A DNA stretch of 64,000 nt from assembly GCA_963921825.1 (NCBI GenBank), contig OY997594.1:59939675-60003674 (forward strand). Reading direction: 5' to 3'. The notes under the pieces are model-generated. The model saw only the letters and a program-made list of their open reading frames with translations, was not told the origin of the DNA and made no database searches. A program made the translations under genes and the position numbers. This document shows positions 10,011-18,395 of this stretch, piece after piece. Each line of letters begins with the position of its first letter. The first letter of the stretch is position 1. This stretch comes from Erodium maritimum (lineage: Eukaryota > Streptophyta > Magnoliopsida > Geraniales > Geraniaceae).

Positions 10011-11466
10011 TCTTTAAAAGTAAAAGGTGTAGATATTATTAATAATAAAAGAGATTTATTACAGTGTAAAGAGCCCCATAAGCTCTCCAAAAAAATCTAG
10101 GACAATATAATTGTTATAAACGGTTTGGAAAAAATCATATAGGCATAGAAAAAGTAGATTACAGAAAGGGAGAAACTGACATGGATTGCTCAAGGTATTG
10201 TCTAAATGTTGCATGATTCCATGTGAAATGCGAAAAAACCTAAACTCATTAGTAACATAGGGAGGAATGGCTTTCACCAGGGACCTCTCCCAAGGAAAGT
10301 CCCTAAAGTCATAGTTGTCTATTATTCCTGCTGGTGAGGCTGTTTCCCAACTCTCACTTGATCTTCCCGAGGTTCTCCTATAGTGTCCCTCTTTTGGCCA
10401 AGCTTCCTAGATGGTAGTGTCCCAAATGGGGCAAGCAGCTTCCCAAATGGGACAACCAACGTCCCAAATAGGGGACAACCGACGTCCTGGGAATCCTCTG
10501 TTGTTCCAAAGCTACATGAGGGTTAGGTAGGATATGCGAGGTTACAATTGCCCCCCTTCCGAGAGGAAATGGGGCCTCAGGTAGGATATATGTGGTTAGT
10601 GGCTCAAACCCTAGGGGTGCCATAATGTTTTCCCCTAGTCTTTAGCATAGTTTTCTCCATCTTCCCAGATTGGAATTCCACGAGAGAGGTGTCAACCCAA
10701 GGAATTCCTGGAAGTTCCACATCACACTCCCGCACTAGGTGTCCGAGTCAACCACAATTGTAACAGAATGTAGGGAGTCGAGCATAGGTCAGAGTGACCT
10801 GAATCGGCTACATAAACTCCTAGAACCTCAGGACCATGGTTCGGCGAAGGGGTCGGTGAACCTCCATCAAGAACCGAACCTTGACGGTTCCTCCATAGCA
10901 AAGACCCTATTGATCGCAGGGAACAACCACACAACCACCTAGAGTGGTGCCGATAACCTCCCAGGTGGCCTTGGTGGTGACCGACGATGTGAGACCGCGT
11001 GCATAAACCAAGAGCTGGATCCGATTCAACTAGGGAAGGTCTCAACCCCTTGGGTCCAAGATATCCCCCAAGAGCAGCGGATAACAATTGAAGCACCATG
11101 GTTCATTGTACCTCACCCATTACGGAGCTTTCTGACATTCAAAGTAGAACCAATACGTTCTAGGTTCCAAGTCCTTCACGACCAGTTGTAACGCCACTCG
11201 CCCCCATGCCCGTGTTATCAACTTGAGCATAAAGTCCTTGCGAGGCGGTGTTGGGGATAACAACCTTCCTACCCAATCATATTGCTGCCGGGAAATGATA
11301 GTAGTGTCTATCGGGGTGAAGGGAATGACCATCTCCATAGCCTCTTAATCAATGACAGAACAAGCTAAAATCGGCATACGAGTTGATCATACAAAGGCCC
11401 GAGTCTTATGGAGACGCACCACCTATATGCAGCATCAGACTCATAGAAATAGGACTTTTAGAGTCT
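10010..11466 (-). mobile_element. ORF1-only LINE derivative (DUF4283 type)
   Basis: The minus strand shows a LINE ORF1 at 11345-10620 and, directly after it, a non-coding AT-rich 3' part ending near 10010. No endonuclease or RT lies between, so this is a third LINE derivative without ORF2 in the left part of the window. The 5' boundary abuts the inner part of a Ty3 LTR at 11467. I found no clear target duplication, so both boundaries are approximate. A triplicated 24-bp motif built on TCCCAAAT.GGACAACC lies at about 10420-10485. Confidence 0.65.
10620..11345 (-). pseudogene. LINE ORF1 protein (DUF4283 and zf-CCHC_4)
   Basis: Reading down from 11338, MEMVIPFTPIDTT is followed by VGRLLSPTPPRKDFMLKLITRAWGR, a close match to the DUF4283 start of plant L1 ORF1 proteins ('VGRLL.DKP.RKD.M...M..AW'). 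Next comes NEPWCFNCYPLLLGDI (family: 'G.PW.F..YLLLL'). Near 10740 the frame gives FCYNCG.LGHLVRECD, a CCHC knuckle of the zf-CCHC_4 kind. ORF1 proteins bind LINE RNA. Several stops and frame shifts are present (for example after YFECQKAP), so this copy is dead. Family assignment is firm. Confidence 0.82.
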
Positions 11467-12060
11467 GGAGGAAAAGATACGGCCAGGTGGTGTTGCAGTT
11501 GATTGGGAGCATTAATTGTAATTGTTCCCTTAGCTCGTGTAAGAGTGCTATAAATATGGTAGATAGGTTAGTTCTAGGATTATTCACCCCATTGATATTC
11601 CTAGGCTTTGTATAGAGTTGTACCCGTAGCACTTGTACAAACCTCTCTTCCATTATAATGTCAAAGTTATTTCAAAGCAAAATCAGTACCTTGTTCTTGA
11701 GTTAATAGAGGTGGTTTTGCATCTTGGTTGACAAAGTTCCCTTGGTTCGATAATGAATGCTTCCGTAACGCATCGAGCTTCCGCAATGCAACGATTCAAG
11801 ACGGCAGACTTGGAACCGATCATTCCGAGTACCGGGCGAGCCGAGAGGAGCGCGACGAGAGCCGAGTCGCACGTCTCAAGAAGAACTCGCGGGGCGTCAC
11901 AGTTGCGCTCCGAGACGAGACCTCTCGGGCCATCGCAGAAGGCTGACTTGGGACAGGTTCGACGAAGTTTCCCTGTCCAAGTGCCGGGCGTCCGTGTAAG
12001 CGAAGTCAGGGCGTCATCATCAGAGCCTGGCCCGGTCTGCTCACCTACCCGGGCGTCACA
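11467..12060 (+). repeat. 5' LTR, inner part
   Basis: Nearly identical to the matching part of the 3' LTR (from about 15237 onward). Ends GGGCGTCACA just before the primer-binding site. Only the inner half of the LTR is seen; to the left the sequence changes to the minus-strand LINE. Confidence 0.88.
11549..11557 (+). promoter_or_regulatory. TATA box of the LTR
   Basis: TATAAATAT in the 5' LTR, repeated at the same place in the 3' LTR (15320-15328). It is a good plant TATA box and lies in the middle of the LTR, as expected at the U3/R border. Confidence 0.6.
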
Positions 12061-12062
12061 GT

Positions 12063-12075
12063 TGGTATCAGAGCC
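12063..12075 (+). other. Primer-binding site (initiator tRNA-Met)
   Basis: TGGTATCAGAGCC, two bases after the LTR end, is the standard complement to the 3' end of plant initiator methionine tRNA and primes minus-strand synthesis. Confidence 0.9.
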
Positions 12076-12154
12076 TGGTTCGGTCGACGCAGAGCATGGT
12101 TCGGCCGACGCATCACAGTCGGCAGCCGAGCAAGGTTCGGTCAGCGCATCTTAG

Positions 12155-14638
12155 TTGATACCGGTGCAGGACGACCAGCGTGCCCGTCAATCAAGGCGAT
12201 GTCAACCAGAACGGGACGACCATCGTGCCCGTCGACCAAGGAGAAGTCGACCCAATTTCGTCGAAAGGCTGGAGAGAGCTCCACGTACCACCAACGAGAT
12301 GTTAGGCAGAGATCCTGAAGCGGTGATGTCTAACGATTATGCTTTGTATCTTTTAGATAAAAGTATTGCTAACAAGGTATCGTTGAGGCAAACCCTTGCA
12401 AAGGAAAGGAAGGCGAGAAAGTTGTTCTTGCAGGAAAGGGAGGAGCTACGAGGAATGGAGCCTGCTAGTCATGAGGAGGTGCGGCAGCCAAAGCTAGGAA
12501 GGGTGGATCCTGCCGGTCACGAGGAGGTGCGGCAGCCGAGCACACATGAGGCGGAGGGGTGTTCCCGCGTGTGCTGTGACGGGACGTACGTGATAAATAC
12601 GTGCCCGCAAGAGGACGTCGTCCAAGCCGAGGTGACAGCTGTAGAGAAGGACGATGTTGCCCTAGCCGAGCTGAAGGCTATGGAGCAGGAAGCCGGGGTA
12701 GAACTTCCAAGAGTGAAGGCGACGAAGGTTGAAGCAGAAGTCCGAGGGAGCAAGGATGCTCGAGAGTTGAACGTGTGGAAGGTTGTGGCCATTGGGCGGA
12801 CCGAACACACCCCGGACCTGACGAGAGAGCACGTCAAGCTTCAGACCGTTTCCGCTGACCCGAGGCCATCAGCGAGAGACAAGCCGGATGAAGACCGGGC
12901 AGAGGAGGAAGAAGTACCTGCGAGCAGGAGAAGCTTGCAGATGGGTGCTTCGAGGAAGCAGCCGGCTCTGGGAGCCAAGACGTGTAGGCCAGTGTTGGTC
13001 GAGGATATTTGTAGGCCTGTGTTGGCCGAGAGCAGTTGTAGGCCCGTTGTGGCCGAGAGTGGGACGTTGATGAACGTCGAGGGTTTAGTCGATGAGAAGA
13101 CTGCCCTCATGATCGGTACGGGTGCGTCGCACTGTTGTGTGCGTGAGCAGGAGGTGGACCGCCTCGGTCTAGACTCGGTTCCGGTTCCAGTTGAAGGGAT
13201 CGTTGAGAACGTGCCAACCGTTGTATTCGCCAAAGTGTTTGGCGTTAGCCAGGCTCAGAAGGGTAGCGTGACCCTATCTGTTTTGCAGGTGATGAAGGGG
13301 CTCGAGCAGAGTAAGCTGACCTACCTGGCCAAGAAGAGGGAGGAGAATCCCTCGTATGCTAAGGCAGTACCATTGCCTCGGCCGGTTGAGAAGGTCCTTG
13401 AGAAGTCTACGGACGTCATGCCGTTGGGACTACCAATGCCGAGAAGTGAAGTAGACCATATCGAGCTGGAGCTAGGAGAGAAGTATCCAGCCCGAGCACC
13501 GTATCAGATGGCCCCTGTGAAGTTGGGGGAGCGAAGGGAGCAGTCGGGAGGATTGCTCGAGGCCGGTGTTATCCGACCGTTCGTGGAGGCGCCGTTGGGA
13601 GCGCCCAGTCTTTGCCAGCACAAGAAGTGTGCTGATGTGCAACTCTGGGAGTTGATGGATCTTCCAGGAGAGGAGGTCCTTGATGCAGGAGTGTTACCTG
13701 CGCGTTTGCGGGGGAAGAGTCGAGAGCAAAGGATCGACGACTTCAAGTGGACCACGTTGTTCCGGGAACAATGCTTAACATGCTCATGTTTACCAACCAT
13801 GTTGCATGTTTCCTCCAGGTGTGGAGTTTCTTTGCAGGGCGACCGACGTTGTTGCCCGAGCCTTCCAGGGGAAGGGCTCTGTGTTGCAGCTGTGGGAGCT
13901 ACGCGTGCCTTCGAGGAAGCGGAGGACGCTTGTGTGCGACCGGGAGTGTCGCTCGAGCCTCCAAGTGTGGAGGACTCTTTGCCGGTTCTGTCGAGAGTCG
14001 AGGACCGTGCCATTCAGCCGTTGGTGCTGTTCATTCCTTCGGGTGTGAAGGACATGCGACCGTTAGGGTTGCCGGATGATTGGATCATCCTGGGCGATGG
14101 GATCGTCCACCAGCGCGGATTCTTCTCGAAGCCTTGCACTCCGAGCCTGAGGACTGCAAGAGGAAGTATCCGAGATCGTGCCAGTAGTGGCCGTTTTGGG
14201 AAGGCACGAGGGCATGTTTGTGGTGTTTGTGATACACCAGTTTGGCAGACCGTGTTAGAGTCCGACCGTGGTCCTTGCTTTTCCTTGTCAGCGGGAAGCA
14301 GGACGTTGAGTACCGAGAGGCGCATCCAACCGTCCTCAGATATGGAGAAGCTCGACGGTTCTTTGGATGGCGCAGTGGTTTACTATTCCGCGCATGTTGA
14401 GCGTGAGGTGTTCGTGTGCAGTGTTGTCCGCGCACCGGTTTGGCACCATGAGGAGTGCCGCCCGACGTGGTTCGGGATTGATCCTCGCGACCCCTCGTCA
14501 ACGGGTTGCGAGCCAGAGAGTGATTATGAGCTGAACGTTATGCTCGTCTTCCATGGTACGAGAAGGCGCGCCAGGCCAAGATGTTGGCTTCGATACAAGG
14601 TGTTCCATTGTTGGAAGAAACGCCAAGGCTATCCGTAG
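12155..14638 (+). CDS. Long open frame of the non-autonomous Ty3 element
   Basis: A single frame of about 827 codons spans almost the whole internal region. Residues about 60-110 look like a gag-derived helical segment (LYLLDKSIANKVSLRQTLAKERKARKLF). Residues about 305-345 resemble a Ty3 aspartic protease region (VDEKTALMIGTGASH). Residues about 420-490 resemble the start of Ty3 reverse transcriptase (DVMPLGLP..EVDHIELELGEKYPARAPYQMAP, then GVIRPFVEAPLGAPSL). Three 10-residue repeats (CRPVLVE, CRPVLAE, CRPVVAE) and a repeated SHEEVRQP phrase lie in between. The last 300 residues match nothing I know. The RT catalytic core and integrase are absent. Whether it is translated is unknown; retention of an open frame may only reflect youth. 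Confidence 0.6.
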   Translation: MIPVQDDQRARQSRRCQPERDDHRARRPRRSRPNFVERLERAPRTTNEMLGRDPEAVMSNDYALYLLDKSIANKVSLRQTLAKERKARKLFLQEREELRGMEPASHEEVRQPKLGRVDPAGHEEVRQPSTHEAEGCSRVCCDGTYVINTCPQEDVVQAEVTAVEKDDVALAELKAMEQEAGVELPRVKATKVEAEVRGSKDARELNVWKVVAIGRTEHTPDLTREHVKLQTVSADPRPSARDKPDEDRAEEEEVPASRRSLQMGASRKQPALGAKTCRPVLVEDICRPVLAESSCRPVVAESGTLMNVEGLVDEKTALMIGTGASHCCVREQEVDRLGLDSVPVPVEGIVENVPTVVFAKVFGVSQAQKGSVTLSVLQVMKGLEQSKLTYLAKKREENPSYAKAVPLPRPVEKVLEKSTDVMPLGLPMPRSEVDHIELELGEKYPARAPYQMAPVKLGERREQSGGLLEAGVIRPFVEAPLGAPSLCQHKKCADVQLWELMDLPGEEVLDAGVLPARLRGKSREQRIDDFKWTTLFREQCLTCSCLPTMLHVSSRCGVSLQGDRRCCPSLPGEGLCVAAVGATRAFEEAEDACVRPGVSLEPPSVEDSLPVLSRVEDRAIQPLVLFIPSGVKDMRPLGLPDDWIILGDGIVHQRGFFSKPCTPSLRTARGSIRDRASSGRFGKARGHVCGVCDTPVWQTVLESDRGPCFSLSAGSRTLSTERRIQPSSDMEKLDGSLDGAVVYYSAHVEREVFVCSVVRAPVWHHEECRPTWFGIDPRDPSSTGCEPESDYELNVMLVFHGTRRRARPRCWLRYKVFHCWKKRQGYP

Positions 14639-14679
14639 CTTTGGTCCGACGAAGACCTCGCCGAGGACGGCGAGAGCAT

Positions 14680-14692
14680 GGGTGGGGGAGAA
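14680..14692 (+). other. Polypurine tract
   Basis: GGGTGGGGGAGAA directly before the TGTCACGCCC start of the 3' LTR. This is the expected primer for plus-strand synthesis. Confidence 0.8.
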
Positions 14693-15894
14693 TGTCACGC
14701 CCCAACAGGTTCATCAAGTTTTGGCGCACCCGAGTGCGCGTCTTTTGTCCGAGGCACGAGCCGACGTGCTGTTTTGGGTGTCGCCCGATGCGGCGATGCG
14801 GTTCCTTGGTAACACACGGTACTATGTGCAGTTTTTGTGGGAGCTCGAGACGACGAGCTTCCCGGTTGATCGAAGCACGACGTTGCGTGCTAGTTTTGTT
14901 CGTCGTGTCCGTTACGGCACGACACGACCCGTTCCGTGGCCATCCAAGGCCATGCAAGCCATGCATGATCCGTACATGCATATGTCTTGGGAACCATTTG
15001 GATTGATCTATGTGGCAAGGTGTGTGCTTATGTTTAGCACATGGATAACCAATTCAAAGCTCATAGGAACACATGGAACCACACGGCCTCAACGTTCCCA
15101 ACCCATGGAGACCTCACGCCTACACCAAGCCAACCTCATGGAGTACACATTCCAACCACATGGAACCATGCTCCATGCACACACGAGTTCAATTCTTATC
15201 CATGAAGCAAATGTTTTGGTGGCTTGATTTAATGCTTGGAGGAAAAGATACGGCCAGGTGGTGTTGATGTTGATTGGGAGCATTAATTGTAATTGTTCCC
15301 TTAGCTCGTGTAAGAGTGCTATAAATATGGTAGATAGGTTAGTTCTAGGATCATTCACCCCTTTGATATTCCTAGGCTTTGTATAGAGTTGTACCCGTAG
15401 CACTTGTACAAACCTCTCTTCCATTATAATGTCAAAGTTATTTCAAAGCAAAATCAGTACCTTGTTCTTGAGTTAATAGAGGTGGTTTTGCATCTTGGTT
15501 GACAAAGTTCCCTTGGTTCGATAATGAATGCTTCCGTAACGCATCGAGCTTCCGCAATGCAACGATTCAAGACGGCAGACTTGGAACCGATCATTCCGAG
15601 TACCGGGCGAGCCGAGAGGAGCGCGACGAGAGCCGAGTCGCACGTCTCAAGAAGAACTCGCGGGGCGTCACAGTTGCGCTCCGCGACGAGAGCCGAGTCG
15701 CACGTCTCAAGAAGAACTCGCGGGGCGTCACAGTTGCGCTCCGAAACGAGACCTCTCGGGCCATCGCAGAAGGCTGACTTGGGACAGGTTCGGCGAAGTT
15801 TCCCTGTCCAAGTGCCGGGCGTCCGTGTAAGCGAAGTCAGGGCGTCAGCATCAGAGCCTGGCCCGGTCCGCTCACCTACCCGTTACCCGTCACA
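14693..15894 (+). repeat. 3' LTR (1.2 kb)
   Basis: Starts TGTCACGCCC and ends GTCACA. The right half matches the 5' LTR. Contains a TATA box at 15320-15328 and a 60-bp tandem duplication at 15623-15742 that is single in the 5' LTR. Confidence 0.85.
15623..15742 (+). repeat. 60-bp perfect tandem duplication in the 3' LTR
   Basis: Two copies, 15623-15682 and 15683-15742, each beginning GCGACGAGAGCCGAGTCGCA. The 5' LTR has one copy (near 11847). As plant LTRs are equal at insertion, the duplication is later than insertion. Confidence 0.9.
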
Positions 15895-16230
15895 CTTGTC
15901 CTTCCCCATGATCGCTTTATGGGACAATTGGTTGTCGGTAGGGAATCCCCACCTATTGTTAGTTCAGTGACATCGGATCCATAAACCTTTCACATAACAA
16001 GCTTCCCGATCTTAGTCTAACAACTTTAGTCACACCAAGATCCCTATTTTTGTAATGTGCTTCATACTAATAGTTTCCATATGGAGGATTCATGTTTGTA
16101 AAAAGCTATATACATGAGGTAGGATTGTTGAGTTTTGAGTCCTAGGATATGCCACACTTTGTACAATGTCATTTATAAATAATGGTGAGTTAAAAGGGTA
16201 TAGACACTCAAAGGGTCTCCTAATGTCAAA
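15895..16230. other. Spacer, nothing recognised
   Basis: Between the 3' LTR and a LINE 3' fragment. No domain or boundary recognised. Confidence 0.4.
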
Positions 16231-17160
16231 TATTTTCTATGGAGAGTTTTGTTAAGGACATTACGAACGAACTAATATCTCCGTCGAAGATTGGTGCAAT
16301 TTTGGTCAAGTATGAGGAGTGTGGGGTGCTTGAATCGGAAGAAGACGTGATATTTTACCGTAAAGAAGTAGTTGATGTGTGGATAAGGGAAGGGGTGAGT
16401 CTACTGAGTATTGGACAAGATTGGATATTATGGTTTCAAGATTGGTAGGACAACGAGCCAACTGTTAAGGTTGAAAGAATAGTTGTCTTGTGGTGGGAAC
16501 TATGACAGGATCGAAACAATAGAGTTTGGAAGTAGAAAAAAGAGTAGTATTAGACACATGGGAAGCTGCAAACATTCTTCTCTAGACAGGACGATAGCTC
16601 AAGAGAGGGAAAGGGATGGGAGGGTACTTCATGAAGAGATTGGCAAAAAAAGGTTGAAACCATAGGAGGGAGAAGTGAAAATAAATCTAGATGGAGCAAA
16701 TCTAGGAGTAGGGACGGCAGGGGTGGTGGTGTGAAGAGGGCCAGATGGCGTGGCTAAGATAGAAAGGTGCCAATTATTTGAGGGGTCTCGAGACCCGAAA
16801 TTGATTGAGGCTTTAACACTCCAAGCGACGTTGAGTTGTGAACAAGAATTTGAGTGGAGAAAAGGTGTTATTGAATTAGACTGTTTAGGAGTAGTGCATG
16901 CGGTAAATGGTGAGAATGTGATGGTTTCTCCTCTAGGAGACCTAGTTGGAGAATGTAGGGAATTACTTCAGGCTTTGACTGGTTTTCAGCTACTTTTTAT
17001 TTGTAGGGAAGCAAAATTTGTAGCTCATCCAGTAGTTAGAAATGCCCAGTTGTACGAACGGTTTGATTGGCGGTCTACGCCTATTCTGAATGTTTTGTTA
17101 TCGGTTCTAAACAACGGTTTTCTGTAGTTTTATGAATATAACCTTAATTTAAAAAAAATG
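16231..17160 (+). mobile_element. 5'-truncated LINE with C-terminal RNase H
   Basis: Only the last part of a plant LINE ORF2 is present. It starts in a region matching the linker before RNase H (VERIVVLWWELWQDRNNRVWK, family 'LW.LW..RN..VW'), continues as an RNase H domain and ends with a short tail and an A-run at 17152-17159. The usual truncation during target-primed reverse transcription explains the missing 5' part. A possible short target repeat TGAGT (16184-16188 and 17160-17164) is not decisive. Confidence 0.7.
16675..17127 (+). pseudogene. RNase H domain of a LINE (RVT_3 type)
   Basis: The frame reads VKINLDGANLGVGTAGVVV, an in-frame TGA at 16732, then RGPDGVAKIERCQLFEGSRDPKLIEALTLQATLSCEQEF, IELDCLGVVHAVNG, SPLGDLVGECRELLQ and CREAKFVAHPVVRNAQ. 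This order matches the plant RVT_3 RNase H fold: a first catalytic Asp in 'NLDGA', a Glu in the 'EALAL' helix, an Asp in 'ELDC', and a closing 'REAN.VAH..AR.A'. It ends at TAG 17125-17127. One stop breaks it. Such domains sit at the C-terminus of many plant L1 ORF2 proteins. Confidence 0.82.
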
Positions 17161-17738
17161 AGTAAGGAAACATATCAAAAAAACCAAAACATTTAAGGAG
17201 TAGTTCAAGATTCAAAATTAAAAACTTGAGAGAGGAAGAGTTTTTGGGAGGATGAGAAATTTCTGCAAAAATTTGAGAGGAAAAAGAGGTTTTGGGAGAG
17301 AAGATGGTTGGTAAGGAATTTTATGAAAAAAACGAATTGGTATCAATTTAAATACAACAACTTCTACAACGTCTTAGTAGTTACCTTTCTTCTGTGATGG
17401 TATATAATACCGTTGTAGAAGTGAACAACTACTATGATGTCATGCACTACTCACTTATGCAGTTGTAGTAGAGACAAACCTTTGCGACTATATTCCATGA
17501 CGTAGTAGAGGTATGTATCTACTACGATTGTAAGCCATACTATCGCAATGGATACACAGCTTTACGACGCCCTGAAAAACTGTCGCAGAAATTAGTATCC
17601 ACTACCACGTCATTTAATACCGTCGTAGAGGTATTCATCTACTGCGATGGTAAGCCATATCGTTGCAGTAAAGACTAACTTTTGCCACGATGTTATTATG
17701 GCCCGTCATAGAAGCAAAAAATGGTGTAGGGATATATC
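17160..17738 (-). mobile_element. CACTA (En/Spm) 5' terminal segment
   Basis: On the minus strand the segment begins CCCTACACCATTTTTTG at 17738, one base from the CACTACA start of CACTA elements. Subterminal repeats follow, built on CTACGACGG, TCGTAGTAG and TGCGACAG. After 17380 comes a pyrimidine-rich leader (CTCTCTC..TTTTGCAG), as in many plant CACTA elements. The other terminus and a transposase were not found, so it is a fragment. Confidence 0.55.
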
Positions 17739-17740
17739 TT
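17495..17740. repeat. 120-bp subterminal repeat pair
   Basis: CGTAGTAGAGGTATGTATCT at 17501 and CGTCGTAGAGGTATTCATCT at 17621 start two diverged copies 120 bp apart. Both continue through a TACGATTGTAAGCCATA / TGCGATGGTAAGCCATA block. These are likely transposase-binding subterminal repeats (inference). Confidence 0.7.
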
Positions 17741-18180
17741 AAAATTAGAAATAAGAACATCAATACAAATCTAAAACCGTGCATGAATCTCACAATCAAG
17801 TATATCACCGGTCCAAAATAATGGTATTTTGTTTTCATACAACGAACATATACAAATAAAAAAATAGTTAAATATGAAAATAAAATAAAACATATTATTC
17901 TAATTAACACAATATTTAGAAAATAGATTTGAAAAATCTTGATAAGAACAACACATATCTAAGACCATATATGGACCTCAAATTCAAGTACATCACCGAA
18001 CTAGAAAAAGAACAAATGCAACAAATATTAAACTAAAATAAAATAAACATAATACAAGAAATTCAACATAATGAAAACCGAAAAAAAAATAACATAACAT
18101 TTACATCTCACAGTAAGATAAAGAAAAACTAACAAAATAAGGAACAAATACATAAAAAAATATAAAATATAAAAATAAAC
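17739..18180. other. AT-rich stretch with a diverged duplication
   Basis: Two related segments of about 55 bp start near 17768 and 17953; shared words are CAAGTA.ATCACCG and AAGAACA. Otherwise no frame or domain is seen. It may be old transposon interior. Confidence 0.4.
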
Positions 18181-18390
18181 TAATACATGCGACCTTCACC
18201 GGATCCGACATCCGCCACATGTCGAGCGGTGAGATGAAGGACATAGACACGCGAGTTTCTACCTCCCGACTTCCCCTTCTTTGCGGTCTCGTGGAACACC
18301 ACGGCTTCCAACGACCTCTCTTTCAGGCTCGAGGGGGGCGAAGATGGAGGTTTGTCGTCAGGACTTCTCCAGCAGCAGAGGTATGGGAGG
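18181..18390. other. GC-rich segment left of a solo LTR
   Basis: A GC-rich stretch that continues on the other side of the LTR at 21406. The minus strand has a frame of about 88 codons that runs into the LTR, with no recognised domain. It is the target of the LTR insertion. Confidence 0.4.
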
Positions 18391-18395
18391 AAGGA

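Larger units (their letters stand above)
11467..15894 (+). mobile_element. Non-autonomous Ty3-type LTR retrotransposon
   Basis: The parts in order are: the inner 594 bp of a 5' LTR, a primer-binding site, one long open frame, a purine tract and a 3' LTR of 1.2 kb. The LTR begins TGTCACGCCC and ends GTCACA, with mirrored ends. By eye the two LTRs differ at about eight positions over the shared 590 bp, plus one 60-bp tandem duplication, which suggests an age of well under a million years on usual plant rates. The coding region holds only pieces of a Ty3 polyprotein, so the element is not autonomous. It looks recent, with few breaks beyond its shortened design. Confidence 0.85.

Noticed and set aside
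14498-14981. Minus-strand frames opposite the 827-codon frame
   Set aside because: Shadows of the plus-strand frame and LTR.
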